Assembly (NCBI RefSeq): GCF_037975245.1
Contig: NC_092569.1
Span: 17,341,501-17,405,500 of the forward strand
Direction: 5' to 3'
DNA from: Apostichopus japonicus
Lineage: Eukaryota > Echinodermata > Holothuroidea > Aspidochirotida > Stichopodidae
DNA: 64,000 nucleotides
A program made the translations under genes and the position numbers. This document shows positions 13,746 to 24,756 of the stretch, piece after piece (within the stretch, counting starts at the first letter, position 1; each line of letters begins with the position of its first letter). The notes beneath the pieces were generated by a model that saw only the letters and a list, made by a program, of their open reading frames with translations, searched no databases and had not been told where the DNA came from.

Positions 13746-16066
13746 CCATGCCAACATCTGCATACGTGAATATTGTCATGGTACTTTGGCTACTTCAGAA
13801 CTTATGATGTCGTATCATTGACAAAAGAAATGATAAACTTTGACATAACGTATGCATACTTGCATATTTGCATTGTAAGATTTTCACTTAACGGCCTAAA
13901 AGCTAACTATATTTTCCAAAATAAACTTGCATATTTGGCACTCATAAATTTGTCTCTATTCAATCGTGATTTTCTATTACATTTATAAACTTGTGCAGAT
14001 TATTGTTTTGGGAAAGTTAGTGATAAACGGAAAGAATTTCTAGCGTAAACAAATGAAAACTTCCGAACAATAACAGTGGTAATTTAACTAAGTAGATATT
14101 CAAGTCTAGACTCTTAATCGTTATGGTATCTAGATAAACGGGTAATGGTAATTGACTGTCATTGAAGAATAACGATAATGTTATAGTCTATCTAAAGACT
14201 GTTTTCCTATCACAAACACATGCGTATTTGAAAATTCACAACAATATAAAAGTTAACTATTCGTTGTGTTACGTACCATTTCTTGGCTTGAATTGGGGAG
14301 AGGGTAGGGGGTGCGGATTCAGGACGTCTACACAAACACCCGGAGAAAGTCCTTGTTAAACTTGCTATTACATTCGCAAAAGTCTTACTTGCGATCTGGC
14401 TACTAGATTAAATAAGAAAGAACATATGTAGGCCTTCCTGATTTATAGAATACAAACCACGATTTGTCCAGTCTGGCCAGGCGATGACTTAAACTCGCCC
14501 TACAAAGTTGTGGGAAATTACTATAGTGAGAGGTGGAACACAAGCTGGAGATCAGCATACCTTTCAAATATTACCGTTCATTAACAGTCTGAAGCCAATC
14601 AAATGTGAACAGAAGTATGTACATCCATCAGTTCTATGGCCTTGTGGGTTGGGTAGAATGTTACAATGGGATTCCGCAAGTTATATTTCGGGTCTACCGC
14701 GGATGTAAGCCAATAGAATAATTATGGTTGTGGTACGCCGACATCTTTGAGGACAGTTTTCAGCCATATTTGATATTCTACCATAATACTGAAACTCGTT
14801 GGCGCTCTATGTTAATATGGAGTCATATTTCACAGTGACTTCTATTAATATGAAGTCATATATGAACACCAAGAAAGATCAGCCTGTGTCGACTTAAGTA
14901 CAATACAGCAGAACACGAGATCGTGTTTCATCTTCGTTTTTTTTAAATATATACAAAGTTTATTTATGGTTTTATTGCATGTCAAGAATCATATAATTTC
15001 TTTCTTCATGAAGGAAATCCTTACTCATGACAACACAAGCAAAATGGTGCATCATGAAGCTGATCACCCCACTAGTACAGCGTATCGAAATGGAAATAAT
15101 ATTTCATCTTAGATATTATCAAATGTGAATACAGAGAAAATGTCTACATTCTCGATCGTTTTAGTTCGAACCAATCCAGCATGTGATAACTACAGTACGT
15201 AACACAGTGTATTGGTGTTACATTCAAACTAACGACTGATACGACGTTGCTTTTCCCATGTATCTAAAATTTGAAGTAAGCCTAATATGTATAAAATCGG
15301 TCTGTTTTGAATTTTATGGTGGTAATTGTTTTCGCACGATATCTATTACTGAGGTATAGTTAAATGACACACTTTTTAACAGTTGAGATAATAAAGTAAG
15401 TGGAATAAACTGGGAAGTCCTTTCATGGGCTTTATGTTACGAATGACAACGAATAATAGTGTGAACCGAGTTTTGAATGTTTATTGCATGAGCACACTGC
15501 TTGATGACACTGCTATTCCTCTCAGGTAACTTATGCAAGAATGCTTTATACCCGTGACATTATTAACTATACCCAGAATTATCAAGATTACCCATTAGTT
15601 TGTGAATCAGTCAACATATATTGAATATCGTCATTGAAATATCTTGTATGAAAACGTCAGATATATAAATTAATACACTATTGCAGAGGTTACATTTTTT
15701 TTTAATTCAGTACACAAGCCAAATGATTCCAAAAAGACATTTTCACGGTGGACCAAGACACTCGTTATATCTATTACGATGTAAAATTTACTAATTGACG
15801 CAAACTGTCACGTTAACCAGATATGTTTCGACGCAAAATGTAATCAAAACATAACGAAAAACGTAACAACGCATCATGCAATAAACATGTGTCAACCAAG
15901 ACGAGCGCAATGTGTGCACTGTATAGTAATTGAATATTGCTGGAATTTCGTACACCGCTACTATCATTTGCAAGAATAGTTATTACTGATGAATAGTTGG
16001 AACGCGCTTAATATTATTTTGAATGAAGAATGTCATAAAGATATGCTATTTTTAAATTGATTTGAA

Positions 16067-16327
16067 ATGATAGATAAGTATAGACACATATTTCCTTCTA
16101 TATTAATACCAGCGTTGAAAATATTTGTAGCAATTTGTACCTGTATAATACCAAATATAACGAACCTTCAAAAAGCGGATATAATCTACTGGCTAACACA
16201 TCGTCTAAAAAAAGCCGCTATTTGTAATTACAAAACAGTACGCTATATTACTATTACCGCCGGATTTTCTCAATATTTAAGACATATGTTCATTGAGTTC
16301 TTGATTAACTTCCTCGTTATACAATAA
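16067..16327 (+). CDS. weak candidate small ORF, 86 aa, duplicated
   Basis: An open frame starting MIDKYRHIFPSILIPALKIF, with a counterpart at 53562-53786 starting MSDKYRQIFPSVLIPLKI. The two copies share a perfectly conserved stretch encoding IIPNITNLQKADIIYWLTHR. The two small gaps between the copies near residues 16-20 are in frame. I do not recognise a family. It could be a relic of a transposon protein, or chance openness in a young duplication. No upstream promoter or splice site is clear. Confidence 0.2.
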   Translation: MIDKYRHIFPSILIPALKIFVAICTCIIPNITNLQKADIIYWLTHRLKKAAICNYKTVRYITITAGFSQYLRHMFIEFLINFLVIQ

Positions 16328-17056
16328 GCATTTCTGATAGTGTGTTATTGCTACTATTATTTTTTTTTTTGGGGGGGGGGATGCGTTATTGACATTTCAG
16401 CGTTTCTGCAAAAAATCGAGCAAATAAAATTACTAAGCTCGCAGAATAAACTTTGACAAAATGTGCTACAATAAACAGAATGAACTCCGTTATTTCATTA
16501 TTTATATCATTAATGTAAACGATGTAAAAATTGAATTTCCAAATAAGTACAGGCTACGTGGATCTCATATAACAGATACAAGACAATTTCCGATTTTGGT
16601 ACCTCCCCCCCCCAGATCACCGGAAATGTCACTTCTCGGACTTGAAAATGACCAACCAGATATACACTTTTTCCTAAGAATGAAGTTTTTCCCAATATCT
16701 TTTTTCACCCATAACCTTTTTGAAGATTGTCACCAGTCACACATCATGTTCGACCTCATCGCATCTCCTATTGATCATTGCTTGTGTAGGTGATTCTACT
16801 TCGCGGCCCAGATATTTCCGAAACCGAACACTACACAAATATACAGCTTGGAGGCTGTTCATCCAGGAACGCCATTTTCATGCTCACTGATATGATGTAA
16901 TATCTGCTGTTTGCTTTCAAATTCGAATAATTTAAATGAGAATGAAATAAATAACTTTTATTTGTTAATTGTGCGTTGCCCCAAATTTGTTTCATTACGA
17001 AAGACACACAGTTTCAAGTTCATTACACACTGAAGGCTTCGATTCTCTACCTGCTT

Positions 17057-17188
17057 TTAGTTTGGCAGAAAGATAGCGAACTGCAAACGTCTTGGCTTTG
17101 CGTTGACGAACTTGTCAGCGGCTGCCTCCAGGTTGATGAGATGGTGACGATGGATATCCATCAGTGCAAGGCCATTCAATGTATCTTC
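17057..17188 (-). pseudogene. hAT transposase C-terminal relic
   Basis: The minus-strand frame reads EDTLNGLALMDIHRHHLINL followed by a segment with KFVNAKPRRLQF and a stop at 17057-17059. The pattern (LNGLALMDIHR, then about 15 residues, then a PRRL motif and a stop) resembles the C-terminal dimerisation tail of hAT-superfamily transposases. Nothing upstream continues the domain, so it is a fragment. The duplicated copy near 55370-55490 is frame-disrupted. The family assignment rests on motif recall and is moderately sure. Confidence 0.45.
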
Positions 17189-17987
17189 TCCCGTAGTTGT
17201 TCTGAACGATAAGGACATAGGTATTTTTATTGCTCAATACGAAAAAAAGTAAGATTACCCTCCTGTTCAATATCGAAAAATTACACACTGCGTTGGGAAT
17301 AAAAAATGTCTTTCGATCGAATTTGGCATAAAACTACTGCATCCAATTCAATCGATGCAGACATGATAGGATGCATGTAGGTTTGAAAGCTGATAAGCAG
17401 AGGAGCCGAAACAGGAGGCAGGCAGGTAGTGTTGTACTTCATTGTGCATAGTTTATTCTTTCTCAAGTTCACCAATGCCAAATTAGAAGAGAGGGGGAGA
17501 AGGCGGTTTAGGCGGCAGTGATCTGACAGGTATCTTCACCACACCGTAATGGCTTTCAGCATTGGTGTCATCGTAACAACTTAGCGTACCTGGTATAACA
17601 AGCTGTCATACCGACTCACATCGCAATGCGTCCTCGAAATGTCACTGCGGTCGATGTGTTTCAAAACAGTAACCGAGTTTAGGGAACTTAAGATGATGCA
17701 GTATATTGTCACTTGCAGAATGCTGTAGCCGATCATTTTGTCAAATGCTGGTGCCAATTAACTTTTGTAGAATTTTTAGCACAACCAGTCCATCGAAATG
17801 AGCCAAATATAGCATATTACGTAGACAAAACATATTACCGTAGCTGTACAAGTCAATGGGATATTGCTATTTGATGAGTCAAGGACCTTGACGATTTTTG
17901 GGGAAGCCACTTACAATTGTGTTGCCGCTTTTTATCGTTTAGAATTTCAATAAAAATTCAATAAAATACATTTTGTCTTTGTAGGAG

Positions 17988-18019
17988 CATGGAGCTATAA
18001 ATCTGTTTATAGCTCCATG
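17988..18019. repeat. perfect 14-bp inverted repeat, 4-bp loop
   Basis: Arm CATGGAGCTATAAA (17988-18001), loop TCTG, arm TTTATAGCTCCATG (18006-18019). It lies within the 17930-18785 segment that the partner spacer lacks or has replaced. Confidence 0.9.
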
Positions 18020-19954
18020 GTAAGAGGAAGGATTAGGGAGATACGGAGATTATCTTACCTCCCCCACCCCCCACCCTACAAAAATTACCCAAAATGACGG
18101 GGAAAAGCGGGAAATCCATGCTATATATATTCCCTTAGAAATTTGGACGAAATACTGAAATCAATGAAATGAATAAAAATTCACAAAGTAAGCAACATTA
18201 AAAGGGCGTGTGAAGGCGGGTGGACCCCCTGCTAAAAAGGCGAAGTACGAACAGATTAAATAATGAAAATAAATTTTATAAAAAATATCAACATATTGCA
18301 CCATTTTACATCTAAGCACACATCCTTATTTAACAAATCTCTCAATAGGGAGGGGTCACCCCCTCCCCTTAGACCCCGCTCCCAGGACGGCGATCACTAA
18401 ATTCCAAAAACACTGCCTAACCTATATTTCAGGAAACTTGTCATAAACTTGGCACTTTTGTAGTCTAAAAATCAAGTTAGGTTAATCACTGTTATTTCTA
18501 GCTAATTACAGTAGCTGAAATATTTGTTTTTCATTAGGACCCTGCCCTTGACACACATCGTTTTTGGGGGCAGATGGCTAGCTTAGGCTTAGTTTGTAGT
18601 TGAATCTGTATAGCATAGGCTATGTGCGGCGATGGGCTTTAAATAGCCTAACGTAACTCTAAGTAGTCTAGCCTATGTTAAAAACTGACGGACAAAGGAT
18701 TATTTATAGTAACTTTATATCAATGCAAGCTAGGCGCTTATAACTGATACGAATGTGGGCCTACCTTATGCTAGGGCTACATTGTGGGCCTATCCGATTG
18801 CATAGGCAAATTCCCACGGAAGCAACCTCATGAATAATACGTGTATCAATAATGCTATAATGTTGCTTTCACAGTCATTGGTCTCTTTGAAAACTGCATG
18901 CATCAAATAAAATTTTAGTAAGCCTAATACAGCAGTGAAGTAAATAACTTACAGATCTCTTCTTGGCTGCTATTGTGCTATAGCTACTAACAGGCGATAC
19001 AGCCGATGTTCAGCGCTTCACGTGTATTTTTAAGTTTCCCACAACTATTTTTCTATGGAAATAGGAAAGATCTTGGGATTTTCATCCGTATAGATATCAC
19101 TAGATATTGCTAGATATCCATACAGTACAGTATCCTTAGGATTTCTTGGGATTTTTCGGGGTCTGTATTTGGGACATTGCAAAATCGGGAGTGGTCACAC
19201 TGCATGTAGGTCAGTGCACGACCTCTAGACATCACTAATACACAACCTGATCACTTGATATCGACGAAGTGGTGGATTGCTGGATTTTGTCATGTTCATG
19301 GTACTACGGGCGAAGGTCATTAATTAAGTTTCGTAACGCATCAGGAAGCTATTAGAAGGGTGGGGCGTAAGGTTGCGGGACGCGCGTTTTCATGCAGATG
19401 GGAACAATCACGAGAAGAGATGGGTGCGTCCGTCCACACCCCCCCCCCTCCGCCCATGATACACCCTTGGATCCACTACATGATATTCACAGGAGATGTG
19501 CTCAATTCTCCAATTGCATGCGGAATTTATTTTTAGATTCATTGTACGAGTTACGGTACTAGGTTTGGAGTAACAATTAGCATTCAGGTCGAAGTTTATA
19601 ACATTTGATATCTGGATGGCAGTGTTGCATCGAAGGACATAGGTCTAGTGCAGTTCGCATATAGATCCTGGTCTAATACCGAAATGCGTCATGTTCCCGA
19701 CGACTCGGTCGAGTTTGAGACCAGCCACATCCTGTTGGTTTGATAGCACAATGAACAATAGTTTAAGGCGTTCATACACACGCGTTTTTATAGACCATAT
19801 ATAGTCTAAATATAGACATTAGTGAGATAGGAAAAATGGAAACTTCAAAAATGGAGTTGTCGGTGTAAGGGTAGGGTGAAGCGCACGCCCTTCCGAAATT
19901 TTCGATCCGTCACTGGCTACCCTGTGTAAAGTAAGGGATCAGCACTGTTATTAT

Positions 19955-20110
19955 GTCACTGTTCCTCTTTCTCTTCCCGGTGTCTTGGCGTTTTTCTTCT
20001 ACTCCCTCCTTTTCTCCTTTTTTTTCACATTACTTCCTCTGATCCTCCTCTTTTTTTCTTTCTCTCTTTTTTCCCTTCTTCTCCTCACGTTTTGTTTCTC
20101 TCCTCTTTTT
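19955..20110. repeat. pyrimidine-rich tract
   Basis: A long run of C and T with few purines on the plus strand. The duplicate spacer carries the same tract at 57500-57690. Low-complexity sequence with no coding content that I trust. Confidence 0.8.
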
Positions 20111-20709
20111 TAACCCGGGGGGCGAGCGCCCAACCCCCCCCCCACTGGAAACGCGCCTCATAACAAACATGTAAGTTCAGACACTTTCGCTCTAATTCGG
20201 TTTTAGACGTTGTGGATTATGTTTGCATTTTTAACACACAACATTATTCAATTAGTCCTGTATAGGTTGGGTGGGGGCGGGGGTTTGGTGTATCAAATAT
20301 ACGAAAAAGTTCTTTGTAAATCTTTATAATACAGCTTATATCAATAGTCAGGTCTACACGCAATATCATGCTAAAAACTATTTATGAATTTCGGTGTGTA
20401 TTTTGTGTACGACTGGTGTCTCCGTTTCTCTTTTTACAGAATTGTACAAATTAAATAAAAACTCGAACCCTTCTTTTGTAATATTACTTCATTTATTGTA
20501 ATTTAAGTATTGATGATGTCTCTTAATTATTTGCAGTGATGAACGACTCACCAGTAGAAAATGTCATATGGGTTTTTGCTCCGATTTTTCAAGTTGTCAT
20601 TCACTTTCGAACAAGGAACTTTTTTAGTGAATGGTCCAATTTAAAGGTTTAATGTTTTCTTATGTTGATATTCATAAATTCTATCCCAACAACGCTCCGT
20701 TTGGTCATA

Positions 20710-20715
20710 TTTATT
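20710..20715 (-). terminator. candidate poly(A) signal of gene 2
   Basis: The minus strand reads AATAAA about 70 nt past the stop codon of gene 2. The matching site in gene 4 has changed (plus-strand TGTATT instead of TTTATT), so gene 4 must use another signal. Confidence 0.4.
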
Positions 20716-20782
20716 TAACTTCTGCATTATAACGAAAATGAATTGTAAAATGCTTAGTTTTACAGTCATCTTGTTCATCAAC

Positions 20783-21093
20783 TCAAGAGGTTGGTCTAAT
20801 TTTCATCTCAACATATTGGACGTTGCAGTAATTATAATAATAAGAGTAGATCATTTCCCCGTTGCCTCCATTGTAGACGCCGTTGAGGTTTTCATAAGTA
20901 CAATATGACTTGCAGCTGCCGCTGTATTGGAAATAATAGCAATAGCTATACCTATGACAGTAAGAGCAATAATAATAATTATAGTGCCACCAGCCGCTTC
21001 TGTGCTTCTCTGCGCAGTTGAAGGTATCGCATGCGTCATTGTCTCGGTCGTATGTGCTGAACGGCCTACCTCTGTTACTAGAGAGATAATAAC
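20783..21093 (-). CDS. gene 2 exon 8: FBG-B C-terminal (P) subdomain with Tyr/Cys insertion
   Basis: The acceptor is TTCGCAG at 21094-21100. The exon completes a split Gly codon and reads [20 protein letters not shown], the calcium-site and strand pattern typical of FBG domains, and ends VEMKIRPTS-stop. Between the canonical GWW and NLNG landmarks there are roughly 25 extra residues, very rich in Tyr and Cys ([14 protein letters not shown] and CKSYC segments). A usual FBG domain has about five residues and one Cys here. A second Tyr run (YSYYYNYCN) precedes the end. The insertion falls at the ligand-pocket loop of ficolin-type FBG domains. It is encoded by TAT/TGC-rich, microsatellite-like DNA. 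Confidence 0.85.
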
Positions 21094-23666
21094 CTGCGAA
21101 GTAAGAACAGATCCATTCAGTGGTTAAGTTGTGCACAACAAAAATTAAGGTAAGCATTGCGCTTATTTTCCACACCTTTCTATGAATCAGAAAACGTATT
21201 AAAGTTTCACAATAGGAGGGGGGGGGGGGGGGGATCTCAGTGGTCTTATTGAAAGATATTAAGAAACAATGTCTTTTTCATATCTTTATTTTAGTTCTAA
21301 CACATTTTAAGAACTGGAATATTAACATTTAGTTTCCTGTATTCTAACTGAAGCTTATTGAAATATGTATTTTAGCCAATCATTTCCCAGGAGTGATTTT
21401 TTGCTTTACATAAATATTTATATTGTATGAATCATTTCCTCGTGGAGGTTGAACTCAGGCTTATATTAGAATGGTGTGTTTATTGGTTTCTTGTAGCTCT
21501 GAGAAGTTGCAGCTTCACGCTACATTTTACACGTGAGTACACATCATGTTTTCTTTGGTAGTCATAATACTGTTGTATTGAGCAATGCAGCTATAAAATA
21601 TTAGCAATCGTATCGGATAAGTCATATGTCTTCAAACATTGCCGGGAACTCATCGACGTCACATATTTGGCAAGGAACTTGTGTGCGTTTGTTAAATGTA
21701 TGAATGTTTGTTTTTAACTGTGATAACAAAACTCATAATCGTTATGTTGACCTTGTTATGTCTCCTACTAAATAGATACTTATATAATGGGTATACAAGA
21801 CTTAATGACATTAATGTCTTGATGAGAATAAAAAGTTAGTTATCAAATGATACTGATGCGACCTTTTGTGTTTATAAGTTTATTAATGAAATACACAGAT
21901 AGACACAAGACAAAATAACACGTTCCTTGATATTAATTTATGCTGCCAGTAAAGAGGAATGTCATTTATATTCCGTCACGTGTTGGTTTATTGCATTATT
22001 TCTTTCTTGTTCCATAATTGGTGTTTGGGCTAAATAAAGTAACAGTAGCTTCTATTGTTCGCACTACTAAAATGGACTCGAACCTAGATCTCGTCCTATT
22101 TACCTAACCAGTGTGAGAACGTATGTCGGAGCCGGAAAGGGGAGGGAGGTTTTATACAAGCAAAATCATGTGTTACAGCATGTCAAAAAAAAAATAAGGT
22201 TGTTTATATTTAAAATTAACATGCCATTTGTCACAATTTTAAAGTCAATTCCTTACTCAAAATTGACGTTTGATGCATCAGTCTGAGAATGAATATGTAT
22301 TGCAGACATGAAAAATATTAACAACAAACCTGCATTTCCACTGGGACTGGTCCTGCTTCCCAGTTTGTTCATTTTGTAGTTGGTGTCCTCGGACTCTATT
22401 TGAAATTTTGTAAACTCAGAATATAAACTCGTCCCATCTGAAGTAGTAATATCAAGTCGTAGTTTGTATTCGTCCTGATTGGTCAGGTAATAGAGTTTCT
22501 CATTCCCAAGCCAGAAGTTTCTGCTGTTACCGAAGCCGTCTTTGTATGCAGCCCAGTTTTGATAGAAACTAGTACCGTCATCAGTGCGACGTTGAAAAAC
22601 CTACCATGGAAACGATAGAAAGAGACTCTGATATCAATAGAAGAAAATCCAAATCCAATCCAATTTTAATTTTGGGAATTGCCCTTTACATTTTGTAACG
22701 TTCTGGATTACAATCGATTGAACAGAACTGAAACATATTCATATGTTCGAGGTAGTTTTACACATAAATTTTCATATTTGGTACAATCAGTTATGATATG
22801 TTTCGGATATTGGTCTAGTGCAGTTAAATTGTTTAATGCATATAATTAGTGCGACTTTATCGAGAGCATTTATTCATCAATTAGAAGCGTTGAAGTGACT
22901 CACGGTCCATCCTTCGTCGCCGTGCATTCTGCAGTGAACATTGAATGGAGACCCTGGCCATCCAGTTGGCATGATTGAATAAACGCCATCTTGTGTATTC
23001 CCAGCGTCATAAACATCCTGGCAGTCTCTAGGGGACAAGGATCGACAATCTTCACCGTCACCTGCATATCCCTCATTACAATAACACTGTCGTATTTCAT
23101 TCCTGACATCACACACAGCATTTGTACTACATCTGTAGTCTTCACAGATCAATCCGTTATTGTTACAAGAACACTTTCGTGTGCAGTCATCGTTAACGTA
23201 TGTTTCTCCATCCTATAATAAATAGATAAAAATATAAAGATGAATTTTCTTTATTAGCCTAAGTTTCGTATCTGTTTCGTTTGCATAGTCATGTGATTGT
23301 TAAATGATTCATACATATACTCACTGGTATAACCAAGTTGGCCTCTGCCACGAAACACCCGCATCCACTCGAACGGATACAGTCGCTCCCTTGCATTAAG
23401 AAACCAGCTGGACAGGTGCAACCCTCAGTACCCAAACAGTCTCTGTTACAACCAGATTGTCCGTTGGGATCTTCACATGTTGCTTTGCAACTGCAGGTTC
23501 CGTAGATCATGTTCGTAGGACATTGAGTAAACGGTGTACCCGCTAGTTGGTAAGATCAAGAACAAAATATGAGGTTTTAACAAGAACATATATATATAAT
23601 ATGTGAATATAATATCATATCATATACAAATATATATATATATATACATACATATATACATATATG

Positions 23667-23725
<59 letters not shown>

Positions 23726-23985
23726 ACAAGAAAAAAATGGGAAAAAATGATACTTTCATTTCCAACTTAATTACTTAGAACGTTAAATAGGTAACAAAAT
23801 ATTCCGAGCGTTTACACGGCTCTTCTTCAGTTGTACTAATGAAATGGAATTTCAGCGTCCATATCAGCGTCCATAGCCTAGTGGTTAGGGTGTCCGCGTA
23901 AAGAGCGGAAGGCCCGTGGTTCGAATCCCGGTGGAGGCTGAAAGTTTTTTCACTGTTCTTGATTTTCCAACTCATTACGTTTTTC

Positions 23986-24056
<71 letters not shown>

Positions 24057-24553
24057 CAAGATTAAAAGATTTAAAAGACTATGCACACTGTTGAAAACAA
24101 TGCAGTTGTAGATTTGATTTAGGAGCAAATTCTTGTTGTATTATTAATTAACGTTTCGTTTTTTCACTTACTTGCATTACACTCGAACTCGCCAATATGT
24201 GTAACCTGATATTGCCCCCATTCATCAGTGATACGAAAACCTCTGTATGTTGTATAAAAAGATGCCCCATTAGATAACTTTATATCCACACGTAGTTCGT
24301 AATGTGCTTGATTCGTCAAATATGATAACTTTTCATTGCCGAGCCAAAACTCAGTTGAGAGAAAACCAAATCCATCTTTATACTGTGACCAACTCCTATC
24401 GAAATTCACTGCACCGCTATCTCGGCGTTGTATGACCTGTAACATGAAGAGAATAATATAGAAAATATTATCACCTCTTAAATACACCATCAGTATTGTA
24501 CACACATATTGGGAAAGGTATAATTTATTGTACCCACTGATGTAACTATATCA

Positions 24554-24619
<66 letters not shown>

Positions 24620-24658
24620 ATATATTTATTTATATAGATATATATATCTATCTATATA

Positions 24659-24697
<39 letters not shown>

Positions 24698-24708
24698 ATA
24701 TATATATA

Positions 24709-24756
<48 letters not shown>

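Larger units (their letters stand above)
13746..20700. repeat. 7-kb spacer block, copy 1 (partner at 51150-58260)
   Basis: Colinear with 51150-58260. Shared landmarks are the region near 16067/53562, the hAT relic at 17057/55370, a variable indel near 17930-18785/56210-56365, and pyrimidine-rich tracts near 19955/57500. No gene with recognised domains is visible. It links the remnant of the gene 1 flank to the 3' end of gene 2. Confidence 0.75.

Noticed and set aside
20851-21039. Hydrophobic frames overlapping the last FBG exons (also 40770-41126 and 58408-58728)
   Set aside because: They are out-of-frame readings of the Tyr/Cys exon; the true frame gives the FBG ending EMKIRP and a shared stop.
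23454-23510. Separate small genes starting at the ATG in each TIL exon
   Set aside because: The ATG encodes the internal Met of PTNMIYG; the exon has an upstream acceptor in phase with FBG-A in genes 2, 3 and 4.
23867-23938. Functional tRNA gene
   Set aside because: One acceptor-stem and two T-stem mismatches, an AAA anticodon, an attached conserved tail and a duplicate in a paralogous intron fit a SINE better.
23775-23987. Frame with [21 protein letters not shown]
   Set aside because: It is the antisense translation of the tRNA-like SINE head and the PLE-type motif, a familiar false protein.
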